Shown one piece after another: positions 1-11,400 of a DNA stretch of 64,000 bases. The first letter of the stretch is position 1, and each line of letters starts with the position of its first letter. Below the pieces are notes generated by a model. It worked only from the letters and a program-made list of their open reading frames with translations, did not search any database and was not told the DNA's origin. Both the position numbers and the translations under genes were made by a program. The stretch is from Aspidapion aeneum (Eukaryota; Arthropoda; Insecta; Coleoptera; Brentidae): assembly GCA_963576565.1 (NCBI GenBank), contig OY755040.1, forward strand, positions 23,998,543 through 24,062,542. The letters run 5' to 3'.

Positions 1-470
1 ACGTCAAAAATGTGTTATTTGGGTGTATTTTGACCTATCTTAGCAATATTTTCGTGACGTGTGTGTATGTGTTTATATTATTTCTGTCCGTAACTCGATA
101 GCTCTCAAACGGCTAAACCGATTTTTACAAAATTTTTAGGTAAAATAATGCTCGACACTCTAACGAGCTGATTAGATTTTGGTCAAAATCCATTAATGCT
201 AATGAATTTTTGACAAGTAAAAAATTTAAAAAATGTTAACTTTTTACTGGAGCGTCGTATCAATATGTGGTTTTAGGAATGTAGTAGGCAAGATTCTGCT
301 CAATAATTTGTATTATAACCAAAAACTCTAAACTAGTTTCTGAGACATTTACAAAAAACTATTTTCAAGGCTGATATATCAAGGCTTCCCTTGAATTGTG
401 CTAATAGGCGAGCTAGGAAGGTATCAGATCCGTATGGTATGGGTCCATTTATTTTTAATAAAAGAAGCAT
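1..470. repeat. Dispersed repeat, partial copy (family with GT-rich stretch)
   Basis: Bases 1-130 match 62125-62265 in the same orientation: both carry 'atgtgttatttggg', 'gacctatcttagcaatat', a GT-rich microsatellite and then 'cgattttcaaaat'-like sequence. Bases 396-460, with 'gctaggaaggtatcagatcc', match the reverse complement of 8930-8990. The copy is cut by the window edge. No coding potential is seen. Confidence 0.6.
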
Positions 471-1059
471 TGTTGTTAAGTCAGCTTAAACTTATTTCTC
501 TAAAAATTTGAGTTGCGACAAAATTTATAAATCCAAGGGTCGGTTTTTAATAAAAATAAACATAATACAAACTTGAGAACAAAAGATCTAATATCTGTAC
601 CCGGTATAAAACAAGTGCATTCCAAGGTTCCTTCTCATATCATATCATATGTAACGAAATCTCTGCTGATCACAAAAAAACTAAGAGGAAGTATGTTTCG
701 CGCTACTGTTAAAAAATTGCTTTTTCAAGGCAGCTAAAACTAAAGAAAAAAAATAATTTAGAGAAATAATAACATTATGGCCTGTCCGTTTTGTCAAAAG
801 TTTAATAGTACCCGTTGTACATTGATTCTCTGTGTTGCACAACTTTATATTATCATTATTATATTATTATAAGCTATTCAGTAGCCCTTAGGGCATTCGA
901 TGGGAACTTTTATAAAATTATTTTTTTCTTCTTAAGGGTTGAGTTGAAGAACGCTGCTTTCAGCTTTATGAGCACGAAAGTGCGAACTCTGCCTTTTGTC
1001 AACTTCACTTTTAGTTTAAGTTATTAGAAGTGTATTTTATTAATTTTTTGTTGTTGACA
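471..1059. other. Unassigned AT-rich stretch
   Basis: No family recognised. The open frame at 815-1027 has no conserved motif and is probably chance. Confidence 0.5.
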
Positions 1060-1690
1060 ATAAAAGCATTATTATTATTATTTGATTTTGACCTTTCATG
1101 GCCATTCGCACTCCCTCTTTGATGATTAAGGGGAACATTCACTTATCCCAGATACTATGTGTCAGAGGGATTACGCTCTGTGGGTGCCCTTCTGGGTCCT
1201 TTCTGGCTTTGTCCGATAAACTTTCGGACTGTCCTTGTCGTACCGAGCAGTACTGCTTTTTGTAGTTGGATATAGAGATTTTGCTGTAGTTAAGGCTTTT
1301 AAGTTTTCAAGTAATTTTTTAGGAATTACGCCAGTAGCAGATATACTATAGAATACTATCAGGATTCTCTCTACGTTAGTCATGTTCCGTTGCCTTTTTA
1401 TCTGCATCTCCAGCTCTCTATACTTTACTCGCTATTTTCTCTGCTTGTTTTTCTCGCAAATTATGCAAAGTTGGGATAGCAATATCAATCAGGGTAGTTT
1501 TCCTCGTAGTCTTATCAACAACAATAATATCGGGTCTGTTATGAGGAGTGGTTTCGTCAGTTAGCACACTACGGTCTGTATTTTTCATTTTCCAATACTG
1601 GTTCAGGTTTTTTTTTCCTAGTTCTGGATTGATAATTTTTGCAACTGAGTCATGGCACTGTTTATATTCTGTTGATGCATAAACTTGACA
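1060..1690 (-). pseudogene. Decayed non-LTR retrotransposon 3' end with restriction-like endonuclease domain
   Basis: Reading the minus strand from about 1690 gives 'NQYWKMKNTDRSVL', then 'RPDIIVVDKTTRKTTLIDIAIP' spread over 1560-1480, a layout (RPD, then a D-[IV]-A-[IV]-P stretch) seen in the C-terminal restriction-like endonuclease of some LINE polyproteins. A frameshift near 1410 moves the reading to 'MQIKRQRNM...ISATGVIPKKL', and a second near 1260 to 'LQKAVLLGTTRTVRKF', which is the usual end of such proteins. An (AAT)n run at 1084-1060 on the minus strand looks like the 3' tail. The copy is 5'-truncated and lacks the reverse transcriptase. The clade is not certain. Function is lost, with at least two frameshifts. 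Confidence 0.62.
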
Positions 1691-2104
1691 ACCATTGGTG
1701 ATATACTGAATTTAAATTTATTATTATTATTATTAAATAGTCTAAGCCGCTTCAAAAAAAGTGCTTCAAGAACAAACACATTTGCTTTATCAAGATTAAA
1801 TAAGCACCTTGTCGAAATTTATACGCAATTAGACTTTTATTATAGCAATTACGAAAACCAATTAATTTTATAGCACCAAAGCCGTATTGAGCCAAACCAA
1901 ATTGTCTTTAAATCAATATTATGTTTTTCGAATATTTACGGTGAAATCTTAAATGTTCTCGCGTTTAATTTATTATTTAGAGTTAAATCAGTATCTACGT
2001 TTGTAAAATAACAGCGTTTAAAAAAATTATTAAAATATTTTTTGTTTATGAATAATCCATAAGACCTAGTCGTTCTGAGTAATAAGGTAGGCCAAGACCT
2101 TGTG
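1691..2104. other. AT-rich stretch with (TTA)n microsatellite
   Basis: A short TTA microsatellite lies at about 1718-1735. The remainder is AT-rich and shows no recognised gene or repeat family. Confidence 0.5.
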
Positions 2105-2680
2105 GGCGCTATCAATTTACGCCACGATCATTTGGACGATGACTGGGCGCTGAACGTTTGGGCAATAGCCGTAAACAACAAAAAAAATGAATGCTTGGAC
2201 GCCTGCTTTTTTTGCCACCGACCATTTGGAAGATGACCATTTGGGTGATGACTATTTGGGCGCTAAAGGATTGGGCAATAATAGCCGTAAACAACAAAAA
2301 ATAATATTGCTTTGACACCCATTTTTAAAACAGTATATATATGATCCGCGCCTAAATAGTAAGTGTCCTTAACCAAACCAAAACGACAGGCGCCCAAACC
2401 ATTTTCTCAAGAAAAGTGCGTGTTAGGGCATTAATAGTTTTTGTTGTTTACGGCTATTATTGCCAAAAATGTTCAGCACCCAAATTGTTATCGCCCAAAT
2501 GGTCGGTGCCAAAACAGCAGGCGTGCAAACAGTCGTCGCCAAAAAAATGGGTGTCAAGGCATTATTATGTTTTGTTGTTTACGGATATTGCCCAAATGTT
2601 CAGCGCCCAAATGGTCATCGTCCAAATGATCGGCGCTCAAATTAATAGTTCAAACAATCGGCCGTGAGCGTCGCCTTCAA
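2105..2680. repeat. Inverted repeat built from short GCCCAAAT-type modules
   Basis: The left arm (2105-2330) and right arm (2415-2680) are inverted relative to each other. 'agccgtaaacaacaaaa' occurs at about 2167 and 2282, and its complement 'ttttgttgtttacgg' at about 2438 and 2569. Within each arm a degenerate module of about 12-14 bases ('gcccaaatggtc', 'gcccaaatgttc') recurs. The frames opened on both strands have low-complexity proteins caused by this periodicity and are not genes. Confidence 0.65.
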
Positions 2681-3083
2681 AAGTATTCCTACACAGCACT
2701 TGGCATATTATGATGCAGTGCCGCGTGGTTGTCACCACGCATAAAAAAATTTAAAGCCAGCTATACTAAGGTCACTCATCGTCAAGCAAGCTTTACTTTA
2801 CGATGAGTGTCCTTAAGCTATACGTATATAAGCTACATAGCTTCTAAGTACATCTTTCGAAAGAGAATTGATGCTGGCTATAAGATGCACCTATACGTTT
2901 TGGATCTCGATGCTTCGGTCATGCCAAAAATCGGCCGCAAACAAGAAAAATTTCTACGAATTAAAAAAAAATGTAAGTGTCTGTGCTACTCTTCGTTGCG
3001 TTAATATAGATATGTAGCTATGTCATACATCAGTGGTTTGAAAATTTTACGGGCTTTTAAAAAAGTCATAACCAACTTTGACG
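2681..3083. other. Unassigned stretch
   Basis: Open frames at 2807-3004 and 3020-3208 show no recognisable motif, and I see no repeat structure. Confidence 0.45.
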
Positions 3084-3619
3084 TACCGTCAAACGGGGTG
3101 GATCGGGACAGCGGGGTCAATCGGGACAAAACCTGTTTTTTACTATTTAAATGGCCCATGTATCTCAAGGTTAATGTTTATAGGTTCAATAATATTCAAA
3201 ACTCATAGGCAATATCTCTGTGAACGCGTTTCTGCAAGTCGCCGGCCAGTTCGCTTTAGCTTTTTGAATAAACCTCGGTTTCTGGCTTATTTGAAAAAAA
3301 GATTTTCAGGTTTTTTTTGCAAAATAATTTTTTTAACCTTCTCTGACCCGATTGACTCCATTACAGGGAGGGGCTAATCAAGCCTTAACACTGAAAAAAA
3401 TGGGATGTCCCGATTGACCCCATATACGGGGTCAATCATGACACCCACTAAAAAAAATATATAAAATCACCTGTCAAAGTGACGGATATGTGTGACATGT
3501 CATTTTAAAGCTCCAACGGTAAGCTATCATTTGGCGGTTTAAAGTCTATAGCTTTTTTAGAAAACAAGTTATTTTGAAAAATATCTGAAAATCGTCCCGA
3601 TCCACCCCGTTTGACGGTA
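3084..3619. mobile_element. MITE with 26-bp terminal inverted repeats, TA target
   Basis: The left end 'ccgtcaaacggggtggatcg' is mirrored by the right end 'cgatccaccccgtttgacgg'. Both are flanked by TA, so a TA target duplication typical of Tc1/mariner-like elements is likely. Subterminal copies of 'ggggtcaatcgggac'-like sequence lie at 3116-3128 and 3406-3440. It is about 530 bp with no transposase, so non-autonomous. The superfamily is inferred only from the TA flanks. Confidence 0.75.
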
Positions 3620-3750
3620 TTTAAATACTACGGATCATTTCTAGAAAAAAATATTAAACATAACCTAAACTTTTTGAAATTCACATCTACAAATCGCACA
3701 CCCGCTGAAAAAGAGTCACAACTCAAATACTCTGCCAATCTATGGGCACC

Positions 3751-4459
3751 TAAGCTCACACTGGATACTATAGTTATAGTGTATCTACGTGAAAGCTAAT
3801 ATAACTGAAAACTGAAGTATATTTTATTGAACTTTAGACTCAATTACCTTTCGTTTGATACCACACAAGCCATGTTTTGACTTAATTTTTCAAATCTACC
3901 CCCACCTTTTTTTTAAAAACTAGAATGTATTTTGTTTAACTCCAGACTCAATTACCTTTCGTTTGATATCACACACGCCATATTTCCACTTAGACACTAA
4001 GTTTTGAAATTTACCCCCACCCTTTTTTTAAAATAAACTAAAATATATTTTGTTTAACTCCAGACTCAATTACCTTTCGTTTGATATCACACACGCTATA
4101 TTTTTACATAAACTCTAATTTTTGAAATCTACCCCCACCCTTTTATTTGGCTTGTGTTCGGTGGATTTTGTTCATTTTTAAATGGGACCATCTCGACCCA
4201 AAACCCAGCCTGGGTACCAAATTTCATTAAAATCGGGCAAGCCGTTTTTGAGTTATGCGCGTTGGTCGTTACAGACAGACATACAGACACACAGACAGAC
4301 AGACATACAGACAGACAGACAGACGGCGCAACAAAAAAGTTTCAAAATCATCTGAAACGCAAAGATATATAAAAAATTTTGAAATCGGACTTTTTTTTTC
4401 TCGAAAAAATTAGGATCACCATAGCTCACACTACTATAGTATAGTAGTAGTGTGAGCTA
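3751..4459 (+). mobile_element. TIR element copy A with internal ~105-bp tandem repeats
   Basis: It starts 'taagctcacact' and ends 'agtgtgagcta', an inverted repeat. The interior holds about three tandem units sharing 'ctcaattacctttcgtttga' and 'acccccaccctttt' (3800-4140). A segment with 'ccaaatttcattaaaatcgg' follows, then an (ACAG)n run (4272-4324), and then a terminal hairpin 'actactatagtatagtagt'. A near-identical copy lies at 4834-5529. No transposase is seen; the open frame over the ACAG run is chance. Confidence 0.72.
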
Positions 4460-4833
4460 AAATCGCCCTTATTGAGATAAACCTGCCGCCATCATCGAAA
4501 TAACTTGTACTTTCTTCCATAAAAGCGTCACATTTATGTTTCGACAATTCACCGCGAAATGGCGATGTGACTCTTTTCTTTTGTCCAGTTTAGCTGAGGA
4601 TGCGTTCCTTTACAGTGTCACTTTTGACTTTATAACAGCGTGAACGTGGAGTTTCATCTTAAAAAGAGTCACATTTCGAGTTGGGAAGGTTTTCGTGTAA
4701 AGTATTGGTTAAATCTGACCCATATAACAAGCAAAATACTGTTCTTTTTTGTGTTGTGACTGTTTTTTCGAATTGTTCAGTGTACTTAGAATTAAGGAGA
4801 ATAAGAAAAATACTCTGCCAATATATGGGCCCC
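4460..4833. repeat. Spacer with repeated GTGTCAC motifs
   Basis: The spacer between the two TIR copies contains several versions of an A-rich '[AG]TCAC' motif in both orientations (near 4536, 4565, 4611, 4662 and 4755). The same motif recurs at 3705 and 5700. The last 25 bases ('aatactctgccaat...') repeat the sequence that precedes copy A, so the duplicated unit is slightly larger than the TIR element itself. Confidence 0.5.
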
Positions 4834-5529
4834 TAAGCTCACACTAGGTACAATAGTTATAGTTTACGTGTGAGCTAATATAACTAAAAACTGAAATATA
4901 TTTAATTTAACTCCAGACTAAATTACCTTTTGTTTGATACCACACAAGCCATGTTTTGACTTAAACTCAAATTTTTAAAATTTACCCCAACCCTTAAAAA
5001 AAGCAAAAACTAAAATGTTATTTGTTAAACTCCGGACTCAATTACCTTTCGTTTGATATCACACACGCCATATTTTCACTTAAACTCTAATTTTTGAAAT
5101 ATACCCCCACCCTTTTTTTAAAATAAATTAAAATGTATTTTGTTTAACTCCAGACTCAATTACCTTTCGTTTGATATCACACACGCCATATTTTCACATA
5201 AACTCTAATTTTTGAAATCTACCCCCACCCTTTTATTTGGTTTGTGTTCGGTGGATTTTGTTCATTTTTAAATGGGACCGTCTCGACCCAAGACCCAGCC
5301 TAGGTACCAAATTTCATTAAAATCGGCCAAGCGGTTTTTGAGTTATACGCGTTGGTCGTTACAGACAGACATACAGACAGACAGACAGACGGCGGAACAA
5401 AAAAGTGTCAAAATAATCTGAAACGCAAAGATATATAAAAAATTTTGAAATCGGAGCAACTTTTTTTTTCTCGAAAAAATTAGGATCACCATAGCTCACA
5501 CTACTATAGTATAGTATATGTGTGAGCTA
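4834..5529 (+). mobile_element. TIR element copy B (second copy of 3751-4459)
   Basis: It has the same ends, the same internal tandem units, a shorter (ACAG)n run (5362-5390) and the same terminal hairpin as the copy at 3751. The start-to-start distance is 1083 bp. Both copies are preceded by the same roughly 25-bp flank, which points to a segmental or tandem duplication rather than two independent insertions. Confidence 0.72.
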
Positions 5530-6943
5530 AAATCTTTTGAATTTATTACAGAATAATCACATTCCCAGTTGTTATTCAGCATTTTGTAACTGGTTGTAAA
5601 AATAAATACAAAGTTTCTTCTTTATTTGTTTTCTTTTTTTATATTATTTACCATCCTGCGTGACATCCTGATTTACAACGTCATGATGCCTTGTTCTAAA
5701 AAAGTGTCACAATATCGGGTTTTTGTCTTTTTTTTAACTAAAAACGACAAAAATCATTTTTTCTGAGAAACGTACTGCACCAATTACAATGAGTTAATAG
5801 GTTCCTGTTGATATAAAATAACATGTTAACTCGTAATTTGTCATGTAAGTGAAAAATGAATCTCTCTAATGAACTAAATTCTTTAACAGCGATTTTCTCA
5901 AAACAATGTTTTTTGTGACTATTTTTTAGCAGGGGTGCGAAATGTCTTTGTTTCAAAAGCGATGTAAAATAAAGCGTAGGCAGGGCTTGTATTTTTAAGC
6001 TATTTGGTAAATGGGGTGAACTGACAGGCCATTTTTTCGTGCTCTATTTTTATAAACCTATAGTAATTTTTCCTACAATACACGACACACGTGCCGCAAC
6101 AAGAAACGTGCAACAAAGGAAAACTTACTTTGTTAGAAGCAATGTTGTTGGCTGCCCCATGCAATCGAACCACGTACTTCTAAAAGATGCATTGCTAAAG
6201 CGGATTACAACCATCCATTAATAGAAATTGACTGCTACAAGAGTCGAATTTTCACGTCACTGGTGATCCAGCTGATTTTCGTAAACAAAAGTTAAATTTG
6301 ATATGAATAACTAATATTTTTTGAATTTTTTGGAAACTAAGGTAATTTTCCTACTACTTTTTAGTAAATTCTTATAAAATAATATTTTTGATACATACCA
6401 GTCGTTATTTTTTTTAGCCCGCTTAACATTGTTTGCCTAACGATGTCTATGGACTTAATATTGGTTTATATAAGGCGATCTTTTTTATTTTTAAAGATAA
6501 AGAGAGTTCAGACAACAAATAAAAATATATGAAAAATTAATTATTAAAGTTGTTTAATCCAAAAAAAGTCAAAAATGGACTTAACACAGTCTTGCTTTGT
6601 GGTACAGATATATATAAGATCCGAACACCGGTCTATTCTATCCACCGTGCTTTCAAATAACGTTGAAAATTTGTCAATACAGTGATTTGACGTTGTCAAA
6701 ATTGGGTTAGTTCTTATTTTTTATTTAAATTTGAGGAAATTCTTTGAATTTTGGAAGACAAAGCCATTATCTTGAGTTGACGTAGCCGCTTACTTACCAT
6801 TTTTTAAAACAAATTAAGAGGTATTTATCCTTAATGAATAATGGGTGTTTTTAAGCTTAGAAAGCCTTAATTTATCCAAGTCATACGATGGGGATCATTT
6901 GAAATCCAACATGCCGGCACGGTTGCAGCAGTCATTTTAGATA
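5530..6943. other. Unassigned stretch
   Basis: No gene is recognised. A further GTGTCAC motif lies at 5700. The segment 6185-6240 ('attgactgctacaa') shares its end with 12345-12390 and 16435-16460, so it is probably a small dispersed-repeat fragment. Confidence 0.45.
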
Positions 6944-6999
6944 AGGTCACTATATCACGAAGTTCCATCTAGAAGAGGAACTTCGTGATATAGTGACCT
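6944..6999. repeat. Perfect 23-bp hairpin
   Basis: The arm 6944-6966 ('aggtcactatatcacgaag' then 'ttcc') is exactly complementary to 6977-6999, with a 10-nt loop that contains the palindrome tctaga. No repeat family is recognised around it. Transcribed, it would form a small perfect stem of about 56 nt. Confidence 0.85.
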
Positions 7000-8125
7000 C
7001 AATTTTAGAGCCCCTTTTTCAGTACCAGGCCGTCGCTTGACTAGTGACCGCCTCAAGAAAGATGGGAAATATGCCGCCCTCCGCATGCCTTTTTTCTCAG
7101 CTCTGCAAGTTTTATGTCATTTCCTTACATAAATGGTGCAAGCGAGTGAGCCCAAAAAGTGAATTTGCACCAAAACAAAGTAATAAGTAATTGTAAAAAG
7201 AATGATGTCAGCCTAAAAAAGTCAACTATTTTCTTCTTAATCGAGGTTTTGGGGTATAGTTTTTGCAGTTGAACAAAGGTTAAAGCCGACCATCGTCATA
7301 TCCTTTAAAGAAAGTGACATGGGCGGCGGTAGATATACTCATGAAAATTATTTCATTAAATTATGGCGTAAACTAAAGAAATAAAAATAGATAATAAAAC
7401 TTTCTATTCCTACACCTACAGAAATGACACTGATTTATTTTCTAACTCTGCATACTGCCGACTAAAGGGGTCCCGAAACGAACACCTGAAAGCAATTAAA
7501 GGCGGATCTTTAAAAAATCTGCCAGCAAAGGTAGATGGTGTTGGGTCGTTCAGAAAACAAATACTTTGTGCTCGGACCGCAAAGAGTCGCGCATTTTCTC
7601 TGTCGGTAGGGTTGAAATTATACCAGGAAGATTTTATACTTTTGAAGGGCTGATTGAAGCAAAATTTCATGAAATCGATAGAACCCCGTATTAGGAGCAT
7701 TTCAGGTGACTCTGCAAAAATTATACCATATAGTAGTTATTAAAAAACTAAAACCAAATTTAGATCGGTTTAAGGGTTTTCGACATTGGCAATATCTCAT
7801 AAAGTTTTGAATTTTTATTTTCTTAAAGAAAAAACAAAATTATTATCTCCCATCTCACCCAGATACTGCAAAGTCGATCAAACCGACCCTGCATGTGTTT
7901 TTAAAAAGCGGAATTTGTTGCTCTATCTATATCTCGAAACGCAGATATGAGAGAGCAAAATGAGTACCCTAACTAATTTCGTAGCCCTTATCAAAGAATC
8001 AAATGCAAAAGAAAAAATTAAAATCGGCTCAATTTTTTGAATTTTTGAGAAAAAACCTCAGAAAAAAACCAAAAATATTTGGCAAAAAGTAGTATTACTC
8101 TAAAAAGTTTAAAGTGATATTAAGG
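7000..8125. other. Unassigned stretch
   Basis: The minus frame at 7416-7700 has no conserved motif. No inverted or tandem repeat was noticed. Confidence 0.45.
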
Positions 8126-8177
8126 GTAGGGGACAATTCGCCGCGGCCGATTTGCCGCAGGGACAATTCGCCGCGAG
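8126..8177. repeat. GC-rich modular repeat (GACAATTCGCCGCG)
   Basis: 'ggacaattcgccgcg' occurs twice (8131 and 8161), separated by 'gccgatttgccgca'. The style resembles the island at 10645-10778 and it stands out in AT-rich surroundings. It could be one end of a MITE; I did not find the other end. Confidence 0.5.
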
Positions 8178-8929
8178 TTTTTTTGTTATATGATATAACC
8201 ATTGGCAATTGATTAAACAGTTTTATTTAGCTTGACTTCATATAATATAATTGCTAATTTGTTTAATCATAACTTTTTTCACACACTTGCAACGCTTATT
8301 TTGCGCTTTAAAGTTTTTAAACAAACAACTAGTAAAATGTCAAAAATTAACCAAGTATGTCCTATATTTCCTTAAATTCGTCATCTTAGTTTAAAGGTAG
8401 AAGGCGGCTTTTGACCCATTACGACGGCCCTGCCAGTACAGCTATATAAGCATGAGTACGTGAATTGGCCACACATGAAAAGCCTATTATTACTTTACTA
8501 GTCCGCAGATTTAAATGGCGTGTGACACGGCACATTTTAAATATTCATAATATTGTAAAAACCTAGTTATTGCCACTTTATCGTACCGTTTCAAAGGGGT
8601 TTTATCGTGATATGTGATCTAATTTAGTCTTAGTCATGGGCGTACATAGGGAGAGGGACTTCAAGGCTCAAGCACTTTCCCAAGATCCTAAGAAAAAGAT
8701 TCAGGCTGCGTTTCTAAAAAATTTGCTGATATCTGGTATATGAGGTTTTTATTGGCATTCTGTTGTGATTTTTTTACAAAATTTTCAGAACAATTGTTGA
8801 AATTTCATGAAATTTTAGTGGAATATTCTTTTTAAAGATGAAAGATAATCAAACGTTTGAAATGTTTGAGATGCTTAGCATTTTTTTATTTTAATTAAAA
8901 TTTTCCGCCAAATTTACTCTACAAAATAA
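8178..8929. other. Unassigned stretch
   Basis: Nothing recognised. It is followed by a short piece (8930-8990) that is inverted relative to 396-460. Confidence 0.4.
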
Positions 8930-9154
8930 GATAAATGGATCCATGACGGATCTGATACCTTCCTAGCTAGCCTATTCGCACATCTCAAGTGAAGCCAACA
9001 ACACTCCAGTTTAAAAATTAATCAGTAAAATTAGATAAAATCCATAAGATTCGTAAATAATTATCTGATGAATTCCACCGAGCCACTTATGATGTTGCTG
9101 TTAAAGCAACAGGAATTCTTAACCTGTCCCCTGACTGCATCGTTAAAATCAAAC

Positions 9155-9565
9155 AAATAACCTTAACAGCTAAACGTGTGGAATATTGCAGCCTTGCCAG
9201 CTACTCCAAAATAGTCAAAATGAATACACATGAAAATCAGTAATTGGTGTTTCATTGACTTGACACCCGCTTCCCACAATCCACCAAAATATGATGCAGC
9301 CTGCGGGATGAAATGCCATTTAGTGCCCTGGTTGACCATAGCATGTTGCAACGTTTGCTCTTGAGTTATCTGAAGGATCTCGGTTTCGAAACAATTGGCA
9401 GCACCAACAAAATTTGTTCCATTGTCACTACATATTTTCATAGTGACCTCTTCTTCTTGCCGTAAATCTCCGAAACGCTGCCAAGAATAAGTCAGTCGTC
9501 ATATCGCTTACTGCTTCTAGATGTACTGCTTTTGTGGAAAGGCATACAAAAACGGAGATGTAGCC
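9155..9565 (-). pseudogene. BEL/Pao integrase relic
   Basis: On the minus strand from about 9565: 'YISVFVCLSTKAVHLE' and 'AAFRRFTARR', a one-base frameshift near 9440, then 'CSDNGTNFVGA' and 'FGGLWEAGVKSMKH'. These are the central and C-terminal parts of a BEL/Pao integrase core: the second catalytic Asp in SDNGTNF and the Glu in GGLWEAGVKS. The first Asp region (GVDYxGP type) is missing and the sequence upstream is scrambled. It differs clearly from the intact element at 47-54 kb (GGLWESNIKSAK), so it is a separate family and an old copy. Confidence 0.82.
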
Positions 9566-10644
9566 TTTGCATGATTAACCGGTTGTGAGATGAACGCTCA
9601 CCGACTCTGCAAGTCCTTAAGCAATCTTTAATTAATTTTTTTTTGTTCACCCGAGTCTTGCTTTATTTTTTTGCTTGTTTTCTTTTAATCTTTGGGGAGT
9701 TAATTTTAGTATTAGCCTGACAGCGACGTGCCAGGATTGAAAGTCGATCTTTTAGAAAAAAAAGGAAAAAATGGACAAAGCGAGGTTAAGAACTTAATTT
9801 TATTTGATTTTATCGCATTTTTTTTATTTTTCGGTGATCATCCGACTTATCAAAAGAAAATATCAGATGAACATTATATGTCACATGTCAAAAAACCGTT
9901 GTAGTCGGTGAATAAAATTGAATTACTTTACACACCCGTTCTGTGTATCAAATAACTTGTCAAAATATCTTCAAGCTTTTCCAGCGTTTTTTTTTAATGT
10001 GCCACTGGAAGACTGTTATGAAGCCAAACACTGCGGAATTACATTCCTCTAATATCACGTATACGTTTTTTCTGGAAAATGTATATTGTACAATCATTTG
10101 GTTTTTCTTTCTGCCTTTCCTACATCTTACTACAATATGCACAGAAAAACATAAGTTGACCTTGTACATCGAGAATAAGCCGGTGTAGTCCAGGAGCCAA
10201 CAATCGAAGAGCCAGCAAAAATCTCTTAAAAAGTCAACTCACGACGCTGACGACCGCGACTGTTGCGCTGAAAAGGAAATTAATAAGTCTGTCGTCTATA
10301 ACCAAGTTCTGCTGGGACGACAGCGATGTCTAACATGTAGCAGGGCCACCTTGGAACGGGTGTAAAAGCGTGAATCCACTGTGTATACTATACTTTTATA
10401 TGCTTCGACAAAGAGAAGTTAGAGCAAAATTAAGTCCTCTAATAGAAAGAAAACTTGCATCCTAAGGGGCACGTGCATCAGTTTGGAATATGGTGTATGG
10501 ACAAATCGGGGTTTGCGAAAAGGATCTCCCCACTACTACTACTACTATAAGATCTTAAAGGAAAGGACGGAACAGATTGGCCATAGTCTAATTTTCTTTA
10601 CCGATTACATCGCCTTTTAACGCATTTCATATGTTACGTTAAAT
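9566..10644. other. Unassigned stretch
   Basis: It holds an (ACT)n run at about 10523-10541. The opposing frames near 9943-10188 are shadows of each other and show no motif. Confidence 0.4.
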
Positions 10645-10778
10645 GGGCGCGCAGGTTATTTGCGCGCGGGACAATTGTGCGCAGACAATTGCGCGTAACC
10701 ATTTACGTGCCGAAAAATGCGCATAACCAATTACGCGAACCAATTGCCCGCGGACTTATGCGCGAAACTCTTAACGCA
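10645..10778. repeat. GC-rich modular repeat island (CGCGnAATT modules)
   Basis: About 130 bases are made of alternating blocks such as 'gcgcgcgggacaattg', 'gcagacaattgcgcg' and 'aaccaattacgcg'. CGCG or GCGC blocks alternate with CAATT or AACCA blocks at about 12-14-base spacing. Because many blocks are self-complementary, it can fold in several ways. Confidence 0.6.
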
Positions 10779-10849
10779 AAAATAAAAGCCCAAATACTCC
10801 TGCAAATGCGCTAACAAGTCGAATTGCCCTGTCCAACCGAGGTGGACCA

Positions 10850-11034
10850 GGGGCCGAGGATACCTAGTTGATAAGTTGACCCGGTTAGGTTAGTATTCTA
10901 ACTTGACCCGTTTAGGCTATTATACAAAAAAAACTTTCCTAACCAGATCAGGATAGTTTTCTTTGTATAATACCTAGCCGGGTCAAAAAGAATACTATCC
11001 TAACCGGGTTAACTTATCAACTATCCTCGACCCC
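10850..11034. mobile_element. Foldback MITE, 185 bp
   Basis: The left half starts 'ggggccgaggata' and carries 'gttgataagttgacccggtt'. The right half ends 'tatcctcgacccc' and carries the complement 'aaccgggttaacttatcaac'. The arms are about 80 bp around a short centre near 10940. There is no coding capacity and no obvious TSD. Confidence 0.75.
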
Positions 11035-11037
11035 TGA

Positions 11038-11400
11038 TACGGACCTGGATTTTTTTTTAAATTTTTATAGCTAGGGTTTAATTGGAGACCCAATGTAAAG
11101 CAAAAAATTAAAAAAAAAATCTAGGTCCGTATTTAAATTGTTAATTTTTTTTCTGAAATCTCGAATCCGGATCGAGGGACCAAAAATTTAAGAACGTCAT
11201 TTTATTAACAGGATCAATTTTAAGAATTCGGAATTTTTTAATTTTCCCCTGTAGCTCCACAATTACAAGGGTTGGAGAAAAACTTTTTTAGGTCTCGAAA
11301 TTTGAGGACATGAAAATCCTCTATCTTTTATAATAACTAAGTTTCCCATTCAATAATATCAAAAATGGGACACGCTGTACACGGGAACAACATTATTTGC
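11038..11400. repeat. Partial copy of the long-TIR family found at 59962-61492
   Basis: It contains 'tacggacctggatttttt' (11038) and its mirror 'aaatctaggtccgta' (11117), as in the 60-kb element. It ends with 'gtttcccattcaata' followed by 'aatgggacacgctgtaca' (11365-11382), which is the complement of the left tip at 59962. It preserves a more complete outer tip than the right end of the 60-kb copy. Confidence 0.55.

Noticed and set aside
4154..4372. Plus frame with Thr/Asp/Arg/Gln repeats
   Set aside because: It is the translated (ACAG)n microsatellite in a TIR element.
6120..6245. Possible minus-strand tRNA-like sequence ('gtggttcgattgc' B-box-like)
   Set aside because: The anticodon arm does not pair and the related fragment at 12320-12410 lacks the B box; the family seems to be a plus-strand A-tailed repeat end.
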